Source of the DNA: Halorubrum distributum JCM 10118
GTDB lineage: Archaea > Halobacteriota > Halobacteria > Halobacteriales > Haloferacaceae
Direction: 5' to 3'
Length of the DNA stretch: 50,960 bases
Assembly (NCBI RefSeq): GCF_000337335.1
Contig: NZ_AOJN01000064.1
Span: 10,406 to 61,365 of the forward strand
Position 1 is the stretch's first letter. Every line of letters begins with the position of its first letter. The position numbers and the translations under genes are program-made. Under the pieces are notes generated by a model. The model searched no databases, had not been told where the DNA came from, and saw only the letters and a program-made list of their open reading frames with translations. Shown in pieces: positions 34,901-42,064 of the stretch.

Positions 34901-37042
34901 GACCTGTCCGTTCCCGCGGTGACTGCTGACGGAGAGCGAGTCTCTCGACCGGTTGAGGCGGTCAGCAAACATGAAGCCCCGGATCACATGATACAGGTCC
35001 GTACGACGTCCGGACGCTCGATAACCGTCACTCCCGATCACGGTGTCCACGTGTACGACGGAGAACAAGACGAGATCGTCAGCAGGGACGCACAGGACCT
35101 CGACACGACCGATAAACTGGTCGTTCCTGATTCGATCGGGAGCGACGACTCCGGTCGGAGTCAACAGCGGTTCGATCTGCTTGCCGAGTTCATCCGATCC
35201 GAAGCGGTCCCGACCGACCGTCTCATGATAAAGGGACTAGACAAAGATCGGCTGTACGATCTCTTTGAGGACACCTTCGCGGATGACTGGGAGGGACGGT
35301 TCTACCCGCTCCAGAGCATGACTGAGGTGTTCGACACGAACAAGAAGACGCTGAGTAACTACTTGTACCGAGAGAGTTTCCCCGCGTCGTATCTAGAGCA
35401 GTGCTTCTCTTCGACCGATGATCTCCTCGCGTTCGTTCCCGACGACGTGACGCTCGGGATGAAACGTGACCGCACAGAGATCGATCGGACCGTTGACCTC
35501 AACCAGCGCGTCGCAACGCTACTCGGCTACTACGCGGCCGAGGGATTCGCTCGTGAACAGGAGACGCCGAAAGGGACGATCCACCAAACGACAATCTGCG
35601 GGACCGAGACGGAAGCGAGGGAGTTCTTCCTCAACGCTTTGCGCGAGGAGTTCGGGGTCGACCCGTACGAAGAGAACAACGCGAAGGTCACCGTATCCGG
35701 CCGTCTCCTTCGAGCCTTCTTTGATTCCGTCCTCGACGCTGGCGTGCGTGCAGAGAGCAAACGTGTTCCGGACTCCATCTTCGACGCGCCCGAAAAAACG
35801 GTTGGTGCGTACCTGAGCGGGTATTTCAGCGGTGACGGCGGTGTCGACAAGGGCTCTCTCCGGATCACGGCTACGACGGTAAGTGAGGAGCTTCGCGAGG
35901 ACTTACTCGCGCTCCTACGGCGACTGGACATCCACGCGACGGTCGACCGACCGAAGCGCGTCCTACTTCACGAGAAATTCCCCGAGTTCTACGATGAGAG
36001 CGACATGCGGCTGACCTCTCAGACATACGTCATTTCTGTCTCTTCACGGGACGCCGTTCGGTTCTCCGAGATTGCTGGGTTCCACCTCTCTCGGAAGCAC
36101 GACCGACTCATGGAGAACGTCTCGTCTGTCGACCCGTACGCACCGAAGGTATCGGACGGCGGATCCGGAGAGTACCTCGTCGAGGGCGTCGACGAAGTCG
36201 AGATCGTCGAGAGCGACGTTGACCACGTGTACTGTCTCACCGTCGAGGAGACGCACTCCCTCGTTGCGAACGATCTGTCGGTCGATCAATGCGACGGTGA
36301 CGAGGACTGCGTCATGCTCCTCATGGACGGACTGCTCAACTTCTCGAAAGAATTCCTGCCAGACCAACGCGGCGGGCGGATGGATGCACCCTTAGTGATG
36401 TCTTCGCGAATCGACCCCTCGGAGATCGACGACGAGGCGCACAACGTCGACATCGTGCGGGAGTACCCGCTGGAGCTGTACGAGGCGTCGCGCGAGCTGG
36501 CCGACCCGGAGGAGGTCGAGGAGCTGATCCAGATCGGCGAGGACACGCTCGGGACCGACGACGAGTACCACGGGTTCGACCACACCCACGACACGACGGA
36601 CATCGCGATGGGGCCGGACCTGTCGGCGTACAAAACGCTCGGCGACATGATGGAGAAGATGGACGCGCAGCTGGAGCTGGCCCGGAAGCTGCGCGCGGTC
36701 GACGAGACGGACGTGGCCGAGCGCGTCATCGAGTACCACTTCCTGCCGGACATCATCGGGAACCTGCGCGCGTTCTCCAGACAGGAGACGCGCTGCCTCG
36801 ACTGCGGCGAGAAGTACCGTCGGATGCCGCTGACCGGTGAGTGCCGCGAGTGCGGTGGCCGCGTGAACCTCACCGTCCACGAGGGGTCGGTGAGCAAGTA
36901 CGTCGACACCGCCATCGAGGTCGCGGAGCGGTTCGGCTGCCGGCCCTACACGAAGCAGCGGTTGAAGGTGTTAGAGGGGTCGCTGGAGTCGATCTTCGAG
37001 GACGACACGAACAAGCAGTCCGGCATCGCGGACTTCATGTGA
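31931..37042 (+). CDS. polD2: DNA polymerase D large subunit (DP2) with intein
   Basis: A 1703-aa precursor, about 1188 aa after intein removal. N-terminal DP2 blocks include NVYYAGPIRSAGGTAQALS. An acidic low-complexity insertion (about 284-334) is halophile-specific. Zinc fingers: CPDCGEHTYAALCPDC with two more Cys pairs (about 690-740) and CLDCGEKYRRM with CREC (about 1622-1645). The catalytic NCDGDED motif is split by the intein between Asn938 and the following Cys. The C-terminus NKQSGIADFM fits a PIP box for binding PCNA. DP2 is the polymerising subunit of the euryarchaeal replicative enzyme; the exonuclease subunit DP1 is elsewhere. Codon use becomes atypical in the intein and in about 80 bp before and 120 bp after it. 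Confidence 0.96.
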   Translation: MRPDDERYFARIEERLDEAWDVAEAAKEQGRDPEPEIEIPVARDMADRVENILGIDGVAERVRDLEGEMSREEAALELVTDFVDGSVGDYDSREGKIEGAVRTAVALLTEGVVAAPIEGIDRVELLENDDGTEFVNVYYAGPIRSAGGTAQALSVLVADYARSLLGIDEYKPRDVEVERYAEEIALYDKDTGLQYTPKDKESKFIAKHIPVMLDGEATSDEEVSGFRDLERVDTNSARGGMCLVAAEGIALKAPKIQRYTRDLDEVDWPWLQDLIDGTIGKDGAGDGDAAEAEEDAADAEGGDGEEGGDGESDEAEGEPENGAEADGPPRADPSQKFLRDLIAGRPVFTHPSEAGGFRLRYGRARNHGFATGGVHPATMHIVDDFLAAGTQIKTERPGKAHGVVPVDSIEGPTVRLANGEVRRIDDPEEAKEVRNGIEKVLDLGEYLVNYGEFVENNHPLAPASYAPEWWVQEFEAAGADVQAMGDDPHVDLDHPDVDEALAWAREYDCPLHPEYTYLWHDVSVDAFEALADAVAAGEVVEGVLAVERTEAVRDALESLLLEHAATPDALRIPTWRPLARSLGIDDGLRKEWDADDLSRAAREYADGENAIRAVNEVAPFEIRERAPTRIGNRMGRPEKSESRDLSPAVHTLFPINEAGGPQRDVAEAANVMDDTGHRGRHELQVSDRVCPDCGEHTYAALCPDCETHTDPHYECNDCGTVCEPDEAGRVECPNCEWEVTAATYQEVDVNDAYRSALETVGERESAFEILKGVQGLTSRNKTPEPIEKGVLRAKNGVTSFKDGTVRYDMTDLPVTAVKPAELDVTADHFRELGYETDVDGEPLRHDDQVVELRVQDIVLSDGAAEHMLKTADFVDDLLEQFYGLDRFYEVNERDDLVGELVFGMAPHTSAATVGRVVGFTSAAVGYAHPYFHAAKRRNCFHPETKIWYEDETGSLRYDEIDDFVETYLDQSEIEFDDFGTAIGELEGVDGDLSVPAVTADGERVSRPVEAVSKHEAPDHMIQVRTTSGRSITVTPDHGVHVYDGEQDEIVSRDAQDLDTTDKLVVPDSIGSDDSGRSQQRFDLLAEFIRSEAVPTDRLMIKGLDKDRLYDLFEDTFADDWEGRFYPLQSMTEVFDTNKKTLSNYLYRESFPASYLEQCFSSTDDLLAFVPDDVTLGMKRDRTEIDRTVDLNQRVATLLGYYAAEGFAREQETPKGTIHQTTICGTETEAREFFLNALREEFGVDPYEENNAKVTVSGRLLRAFFDSVLDAGVRAESKRVPDSIFDAPEKTVGAYLSGYFSGDGGVDKGSLRITATTVSEELREDLLALLRRLDIHATVDRPKRVLLHEKFPEFYDESDMRLTSQTYVISVSSRDAVRFSEIAGFHLSRKHDRLMENVSSVDPYAPKVSDGGSGEYLVEGVDEVEIVESDVDHVYCLTVEETHSLVANDLSVDQCDGDEDCVMLLMDGLLNFSKEFLPDQRGGRMDAPLVMSSRIDPSEIDDEAHNVDIVREYPLELYEASRELADPEEVEELIQIGEDTLGTDDEYHGFDHTHDTTDIAMGPDLSAYKTLGDMMEKMDAQLELARKLRAVDETDVAERVIEYHFLPDIIGNLRAFSRQETRCLDCGEKYRRMPLTGECRECGGRVNLTVHEGSVSKYVDTAIEVAERFGCRPYTKQRLKVLEGSLESIFEDDTNKQSGIADFM
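34745..36289 (+). other. Intein in polD2 with LAGLIDADG homing endonuclease
   Basis: A 515-residue intein (precursor residues 939-1453) in frame within DP2. Block A starts with Cys (CFHPETKIWYED). Block B has TVTPDHGVHV with the Thr-x-x-His pair. Two dodecapeptides, LLGYYAAEGF and LSGYFSGDGG, mark a LAGLIDADG endonuclease. Block F is VYCLTVEETHSLVAND. The intein ends in LSVDQ before the extein Cys, so the terminal residue is Gln, not Asn, and the penultimate is Asp, not His. A Gln-ending intein at the equivalent PolII site is known from Pyrococcus abyssi. The acceptor nucleophile is Cys. G+C is visibly lower than in the host gene. It should splice, restoring NCDGDED. Confidence 0.93.
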
Positions 37043-37316
37043 CGACCGCGGGACGACCCCGCCCCGTCGCGGCCTGTCCCGCGGCGGCGACGGGGTCACT
37101 CTCCCCGTCAGGGGAGACCGGCGAGCGGTGGTTGGGTGTACCGACAGCGTGTTCCGGATGACTTCCAGGCTGTGCCTCTCGTCTGCGGGCTGGAAGCCGG
37201 TCTCAGTTTGCGTCTCCGCGTTCTTGTATGTGTGGCATGGCATACCAGACTTTTAAAAATGGAACGGCGGTCTGACCGCGGTCGTCGCCGCGCGTTCGAT
37301 CGGCCGTCGCGCGTGC
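37043..37316. other. Gap between convergent polD2 and KDPG aldolase genes
   Basis: A 274-bp gap with lower G+C around 37140-37260. A minus-strand frame from ATG 37243 begins MPCHTYKNAETQTETGF, with A/T-rich ttttaaaa (37250-37257) just before it, but it runs on into the polD2 3' end and its later part is arginine/proline-rich. No gene is called. Confidence 0.4.
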
Positions 37317-37961
37317 TCAGTCGCCCGCGCGCGCAGCCTCGACGACCCGCGTGAACTCGCGGGCGGTCTCGGTGATGACCTCGTAGTCGCCGCGCTCGGC
37401 GGCGTCGTAGTCGACGAGCGCGCCGCCGGCGCCGACCGCGAACGCGCCCGCGTCGATGTACTCGGCCGCGTTGTCGGGGCTCACGCCGCCGGTCGGCATC
37501 ATCGGGATCTGGCCGAGCGGACCCTTCATGGCGCCGAGGTGGGCCGGGCCGACGGTCTTCGCGGGGAACACCTTCACGAAGTCCGCGCCGGCCTCGTAGC
37601 CGCGGATCGCCTCCGTCGGCGTCATCACGCCCGGGGCGCTGACGGCGCCGTAGCGGTTACACGTCTCGATGACGTCCTCGTGGAGGCTCGGCGAGACGAC
37701 GAACTCCGCGCCCGCCATCAGCGTGGTCCGGGCCGTCTCGCTGTCGAGGACCGTTCCCGTGCCCACGACGACCTCGTCGTCAAAGGAGCCGGCGACCTCG
37801 CCGAGCTTCTCGGCCACGTCCGGCGTGTCGGCCGTGATCTCGACGGCGGTGACCCCGCCCTCGCGCAGCGCCTCGGTGATCTCGATCAGCTGGTCGGCGG
37901 GGACTCCGCGCAACACCGCGACGACGCCGCTGTCGACGAGCCGTGAGAGCGTCTCGTTCAT
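37317..37961 (-). CDS. KDPG/KHG-type aldolase (Eda family)
   Basis: A 214-aa class I aldolase of the Eda family. Catalytic residues: Glu41 (VEITADTP), Schiff-base Lys130 (FVKVFPAKTVGP) and phosphate/carboxylate-binding Arg18 (AVLRGV); GTGTVLD and PTGGVSPDNAAEY are also conserved. It cleaves 2-keto-3-deoxy-6-phosphogluconate (or 4-hydroxy-2-oxoglutarate) to pyruvate and an aldehyde. Haloarchaea run a semi-phosphorylative Entner-Doudoroff route in which a different aldolase family also acts, so the in vivo substrate is open. A TATA-like ttttaag is about 27 bp before the ATG at 37961. Divergent from EF-2. Confidence 0.9.
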   Translation of the reverse strand: MNETLSRLVDSGVVAVLRGVPADQLIEITEALREGGVTAVEITADTPDVAEKLGEVAGSFDDEVVVGTGTVLDSETARTTLMAGAEFVVSPSLHEDVIETCNRYGAVSAPGVMTPTEAIRGYEAGADFVKVFPAKTVGPAHLGAMKGPLGQIPMMPTGGVSPDNAAEYIDAGAFAVGAGGALVDYDAAERGDYEVITETAREFTRVVEAARAGD

Positions 37962-38030
37962 ACCTCCAGTTTCCCGAGTCGGAACTTAAAACCGCCCCGA
38001 TGGCCGCAGGCGGTGAGCCCGGGCGCGAGC

Positions 38031-38087
38031 GCCGCCGTCGACCGCGAACGCCGCCGCCGACAGCGAATGCCGCCGTCGACCGCGAGC
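38031..38087. repeat. 19-bp tandem repeat (3 copies) between eda and EF-2
   Basis: Three 19-bp units start at 38031, 38050 and 38069 with the pattern GCCGCCG(T/C)CGAC(C/A)GCGA. They lie in the 259-bp divergent gap that must hold the promoters of both genes. Imperfect copies. Confidence 0.7.
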
Positions 38088-38220
38088 GGGGTCCAGTCTC
38101 AGCCGCCTGTCCCGTGACACCGGTCGACACGAAATCGGCGGCGATCGGGGGGACTCGCCCGCGAAACGGCCGCGACGAAACACTACCCTTTTGACCCTCC
38201 TTTCGGTAACACTCGGTATA

Positions 38221-40410
38221 ATGGGCCGACGCAAGAAGATCGTTCAGGAATGTGAGCGGCTGATGGACACCCCGGAGAACATCCGGAACATCGCCATCGC
38301 CGCCCACGTCGACCACGGGAAGACGACGCTCTCCGACAACCTGCTGGCGGGCGCCGGCATGATCTCCGAGGACACCGCGGGCGAGCAGCTCGCGATGGAC
38401 ACGAAGGAGGACGAGCAGGAGCGCGGGATCACCATCGACGCGGCGAACGTCTCGATGACCCACGAGTACGAGGACACCAACCACCTCGTCAACCTCATCG
38501 ACACCCCGGGCCACGTTGACTTCGGGGGCGACGTCACCCGCGCGATGCGCGCGGTCGACGGTGCGCTGGTGGTCGTCGACGCCGTCGAGGGCGCGATGCC
38601 CCAGACGGAGACGGTGCTCCGGCAGGCGCTCCGCGAGGGCGTGAAGCCGACGCTGTTCATCAACAAGGTTGACCGCCTCATCTCGGAGCTCCAGGAGGGG
38701 CCCCAAGAGATGCAAGAGCGGCTGATGTCCGTCATCGCCGACGTCAACGAGCTCATCCGCGGGATGGCCGAGAACATGGACGACATCCCCGAGGACTGGA
38801 CCGTCTCCGTCGAGGACGGCACGGTCGGGTTCGGCTCCGCGCTGTACAAGTGGGGCGTCTCGATGCCCTCGATGCAGCGGACCGGCATGGACTTCGGCGA
38901 TATCATGGAGCTCGAACAGAACGACAAGCGCCAGGAGCTCCACGAGCGGACGCCGCTGTCGGACGTCGTGCTCGACATGGTCTGCGAGCACTTCCCGAAC
39001 CCGGTCGACGCCCAGCCCCGCCGCGTCCCGCGCATCTGGCGCGGCGACCCCGAGTCCGACCTGGCCGACACGATGCGGCTGGTCGACGAGGACGGCGAGG
39101 TCGTCTTCATGGTCACCGACATCTCGATGGACCCGCACGCGGGCGAGATCGCGACGGGCCGCGTCTTCTCCGGCACGCTGGAGAAGGGCCAGGAGCTGTA
39201 CGTCTCCGGCACCGCCGGCAAGAACCGCATCCAGAGCGTCGGCCTCTTCATGGGGTCCGAGCGCGAGGAGGTGGACCGCGTCCCGGCAGGGAACATCGCG
39301 TCCGTCACCGGACTGCGTGACGCCATCGCCGGTTCCACGGTCTCTTCCGTGGAGATGACGCCGTTCGAGTCGATCGAGCACATCTCCGAGCCGGTCATCA
39401 CGAAGTCCGTCGAGGCGCAGAACATGGACGACCTGCCGAAGCTCATCGAGACGCTCCAGCAGGTCGCCAAGGAGGACCCGACGATCCAGATCGAGATCAA
39501 CGAGGACACCGGCGAGCACCTGATCTCCGGGCAGGGCGAGCTCCACCTCGAAGTGATCACCCAGCGGATCCGCGACAACCAGGGTATCCCGGTCATCACC
39601 GGGGAGCCGATCGTCGTGTTCCGCGAGCAGCCCCAGGAGTCGTCCCGCGAGGTCGAGGGGCAGTCGCCGAACCGGCACAACAAGTTCTACATCACCGTCG
39701 AGCCGATGGACCAGGAGATCGTCGACGCCATCCAGCTCGGCGAGGTCTCGATGGACATGCCCGAACTGGAGCGCCGCGAGGCGCTGCAGGATGCCGGCAT
39801 GGACAAGGACACCTCGCAGAACGTCGAGGACATCCACCGGACGAACATCCTCATCGACGACACGAAGGGTATCCAGCACCTCAACGAGACGATGGAGCTG
39901 GTCCTCGAGGGGCTTCAGGAAGCGCTCGACGACGGCCCGCTGGCCGCCGAGCCGGTCCAGGGGTCGCTGTTCCGCCTCCACGACGCGAAGCTCCACGAGG
40001 ACACCATCCACCGCGGTCCCGCGCAGGTCATCCCCGCGGTCCGCGACGCGGTCCACCGCGCGCTTATCGACGGCGAGGTCCGCCTGCTGGAGCCGATCCA
40101 GGACGTCCGGATCGACGTGCCCAGCGAACACATGGGCGCCGCGTCCGGCGAGATTCAGGGCCGTCGCGGCCGCGTCGACGACATGTACCAGGAGGGCGAC
40201 CTCATGGTCGTCGAGGGCATCGCGCCCGTCGAGGAGATGATCGGGTTCTCCTCCGACATCCGCTCGGCCACCGAGGGCCGCGCCTCGTGGAACACCGAGA
40301 ACGCGGGCTTCCGCGTGCTCGTCGACAACCTCCAGCGCGAGAAGATCATGGAGATCCGCGAGCGCAAGGGGATGAAGCTGGAACTGCCGCAGTCGATCGA
40401 CTACTTCTAA
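38221..40410 (+). CDS. fusA: Translation elongation factor EF-2
   Basis: A 729-aa archaeal EF-2 GTPase. G1 is AHVDHGKTT, the switch region [15 protein letters not shown]3 [12 protein letters not shown] and G4 NKVDR. The diphthamide histidine is His597 in [13 protein letters not shown]. Domains II-V follow the usual length, ending LPQSIDYF. It drives translocation on the ribosome. ATG at 38221 is used; a longer frame begins 30 bp upstream without support. No strong TATA is obvious, and the repeat at 38031 lies in the upstream region. It is monocistronic here. Confidence 0.97.
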   Translation: MGRRKKIVQECERLMDTPENIRNIAIAAHVDHGKTTLSDNLLAGAGMISEDTAGEQLAMDTKEDEQERGITIDAANVSMTHEYEDTNHLVNLIDTPGHVDFGGDVTRAMRAVDGALVVVDAVEGAMPQTETVLRQALREGVKPTLFINKVDRLISELQEGPQEMQERLMSVIADVNELIRGMAENMDDIPEDWTVSVEDGTVGFGSALYKWGVSMPSMQRTGMDFGDIMELEQNDKRQELHERTPLSDVVLDMVCEHFPNPVDAQPRRVPRIWRGDPESDLADTMRLVDEDGEVVFMVTDISMDPHAGEIATGRVFSGTLEKGQELYVSGTAGKNRIQSVGLFMGSEREEVDRVPAGNIASVTGLRDAIAGSTVSSVEMTPFESIEHISEPVITKSVEAQNMDDLPKLIETLQQVAKEDPTIQIEINEDTGEHLISGQGELHLEVITQRIRDNQGIPVITGEPIVVFREQPQESSREVEGQSPNRHNKFYITVEPMDQEIVDAIQLGEVSMDMPELERREALQDAGMDKDTSQNVEDIHRTNILIDDTKGIQHLNETMELVLEGLQEALDDGPLAAEPVQGSLFRLHDAKLHEDTIHRGPAQVIPAVRDAVHRALIDGEVRLLEPIQDVRIDVPSEHMGAASGEIQGRRGRVDDMYQEGDLMVVEGIAPVEEMIGFSSDIRSATEGRASWNTENAGFRVLVDNLQREKIMEIRERKGMKLELPQSIDYF

Positions 40411-40518
40411 GTCGACGACGCGGTTCGCGCTGCGGTTCCCGGCCGTCTGCGGTTCTCTTCCGCTGATCTCCTCTCTCGGTTCTTTCGACGTCCCGACGCC
40501 ACTTCGACAGCGGCGCGA

Positions 40519-41001
40519 CTACCTGATCGCCGACCGCCCGCCGACGAGGACGAAGCCCAGTCCGACCGCGACCGCGACGAGCGGCGCGTTCGAGGTCCGG
40601 TCCTTCAGGAACGCGGCGTCCGGGTCGGACGGATCGACGTGCGCGGTCGCGGACTCGCCGACGGCGTACTCCGAGACGACCTCGCGGGCCGCCGACTCGG
40701 TGTCATAGTTCGGCGAAATCGCAGACGGGAAGACGCTCCCGCTCTCGTAGGCGGTCCCCTCGTACTCGTAGGAGAACCGCACGACCGGGCGGTAGTCGGT
40801 GTCCGCGCTGCTGCCGGCCGAGGTCGGCTCCACGCCGAGTTCGGTTATCTCGGCGTCGACCTCGACGGCGTCCGCGACGGCGTTCGACTGCTGGGTGTAG
40901 TCGTACGCGCCGTACCCGGTCGCCGCGAGGCCGATGATCAGCATGATGACCGCGCCGCGCCTCGTCTTCGGGCCGCCGATCGAGAGTCCGTCGTCCCCCA
41001 T
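40519..41001 (-). CDS. DUF3592-type membrane protein
   Basis: A 160-aa protein with an N-terminal membrane helix (AVIMLIIGLAATGYGAYDY), an extracytoplasmic beta domain of DUF3592 character (VVRFSYEYEGTAYESG, then VGESATAHVDPSDPDAAFL with the YxVG-V-Y/H-DPxxP-like pattern) and a C-terminal helix (LVAVAVGLGFVLVGG). Function of the family is unknown. The start at 41001 gives MGDDGLSIGG; the longer frame upstream is arginine/proline-rich. It faces EF-2 tail-to-tail. Confidence 0.78.
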   Translation of the reverse strand: MGDDGLSIGGPKTRRGAVIMLIIGLAATGYGAYDYTQQSNAVADAVEVDAEITELGVEPTSAGSSADTDYRPVVRFSYEYEGTAYESGSVFPSAISPNYDTESAAREVVSEYAVGESATAHVDPSDPDAAFLKDRTSNAPLVAVAVGLGFVLVGGRSAIR

Positions 41002-41143
41002 CGCTACCTCACCTCGGGGCCGCGGAGGGCGGTTCCGGAGCGGTGGCGTCGCGACCGTCGCCGAACTGCGGGGAGGGAGTTCACACCGGCGCAACAGCCC
41101 CGCGACACAAAATTGTGCTGGGGTTCCGCGCGCACCTTCCCCT

Positions 41144-41187
41144 CGGAGTCGAGCGGTTTTCGCTCCGGAATCGAGCGGTTTCCGCTC
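41144..41187. repeat. 22-bp tandem repeat (2 copies) upstream of the ACT-hom operon
   Basis: Two 22-bp units at 41144 and 41166, differing at two bases, each containing TCGAGCGGTTT. They are in the gap 41002-41297, which has no gene, about 110-150 bp before the operon start. Confidence 0.7.
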
Positions 41188-41266
41188 GCCCGGCGGCGGA
41201 CCGTCTCACGACCGTGCGCCGCGTTGACAGGCGTGCGGGCGAGGCAACGCCTGCCATCGCCGAAGG

Positions 41267-41272
41267 CTTATA
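41267..41272 (+). promoter_or_regulatory. TATA element of the ACT-hom operon
   Basis: CTTATA within ggcttataccc, 26-31 bp before the ATG at 41298. The spacing predicts a transcript that starts at that ATG and not at the ACT gene 137 bp further on. Confidence 0.6.
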
Positions 41273-41297
41273 CCCGATCGTCCGACTCCGTTCGAGT

Positions 41298-41438
41298 ATG
41301 CAGACGGGCACGACTCCCCCCCGGCGCACCGCGACGGAGCCACCGAGCGACCGCTCCACGCCGGGCACAGGAACGTGTCTGCGAACGCGCGCCCCCGGAC
41401 TGGTCCGCCGCAGCGAGGCGCCGGAGGTGGCGGCGTGA
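41298..41438 (+). CDS. Possible threonine-rich leader ORF (46 aa)
   Basis: ATG at 41298 sits where a leaderless transcript from the TATA box at 41267 would begin. The ORF encodes MQTGTTPPRRTATEPPSDRS and 26 more residues, with nine threonines in the first 30. Its TGA overlaps the GTG start of the ACT-domain gene (GTGA). The operon product is a threonine-pathway enzyme, so a leader-peptide role is suggestive. Against: the peptide is basic, unlike typical haloarchaeal proteins, and out-of-frame GC-rich DNA often gives Thr/Pro/Arg-rich sequence. No terminator-like hairpin with a T-run is seen after it. Confidence 0.4.
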   Translation: MQTGTTPPRRTATEPPSDRSTPGTGTCLRTRAPGLVRRSEAPEVAA

Positions 41439-42064
41439 GCGACCGTCGCGACGGGGCGCCCGAGGCCGCGCTCGACGCCGAGGACGCGGCCGATTCGGCC
41501 GCCGCCGGGAGCGCAGACGCGGCCTCCCCGGACGGCGGTCACGCGGCCGCGGCCCCCTCGACGCACACGGTGCGGCTGGAGCTGGTCGACGAGCCGGGCC
41601 AGCTGCTCGCCGCGCTCCACCCGATCGCGGACAACGGCGGGAACCTCCTGTCGATCTACCACGAGCGCGGGAACAAGACGCCCCGCGGGCGGATCCCGGT
41701 CGAGGTCGACTTCGAGGCGACGCCCGAGCGGTTCGAGGAGATCGTCGACGCGCTCCGCAGCGAGGGCGTGAACGTGATGCAGGCGGGCACGGAGCGGTAC
41801 GCGGAGGAGGTGACGCTGCTCCTGTTCGGCCACCTCATCGACACCGACCTCTCCGACACGCTCTCGCGGATCGAGGCCTGCGAGTCGGCGTCGGTCGCCG
41901 ACGTGTCGCTCGCGGCCCCGCAGGGCACCGAGGAGGTGTCGAGCGCGCGGCTCCGGCTCGAAGCGCGCGCCGGCGAGACGGACGCGGCGCTCGCGGCGGT
42001 CCGCGAGCTCGCCGACGAGAAGGAGCTCCGCGTCGTGGAGCCGCTCACGGGGGTGGACGCGTGA
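41435..42064 (+). CDS. ACT-domain amino-acid-binding regulatory protein
   Basis: A 209-aa protein. After an Ala/Asp-rich N-terminal tail, residues about 45-130 form an ACT domain (THTVRLELVDEPGQLLAAL, IADNGGNLLSIYHERGN), followed by a second ACT-like half (SSARLRLEARAGETDAAL). The usual start is absent; GTG at 41435 is chosen because it overlaps the upstream mini-ORF stop and follows a purine-rich stretch (ggaggtgg, 41422-41429). It overlaps hom by four bases, so it is probably the amino-acid-sensing partner of homoserine dehydrogenase, supplying the regulatory ACT that the enzyme lacks. Confidence 0.87.
   Translation: MSDRRDGAPEAALDAEDAADSAAAGSADAASPDGGHAAAAPSTHTVRLELVDEPGQLLAALHPIADNGGNLLSIYHERGNKTPRGRIPVEVDFEATPERFEEIVDALRSEGVNVMQAGTERYAEEVTLLLFGHLIDTDLSDTLSRIEACESASVADVSLAAPQGTEEVSSARLRLEARAGETDAALAAVRELADEKELRVVEPLTGVDA

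Noticed and set aside
34745-36289. Intein region as an inserted separate gene or frameshift
   Set aside because: It is in frame at both ends with intein blocks A, B, F and G and a LAGLIDADG endonuclease, so it is a protein insertion and not a gene disruption.
37780-40131. 783-aa minus-strand frame opposite EF-2
   Set aside because: Shadow frame of EF-2 with no recognisable domain and a chimeric composition.
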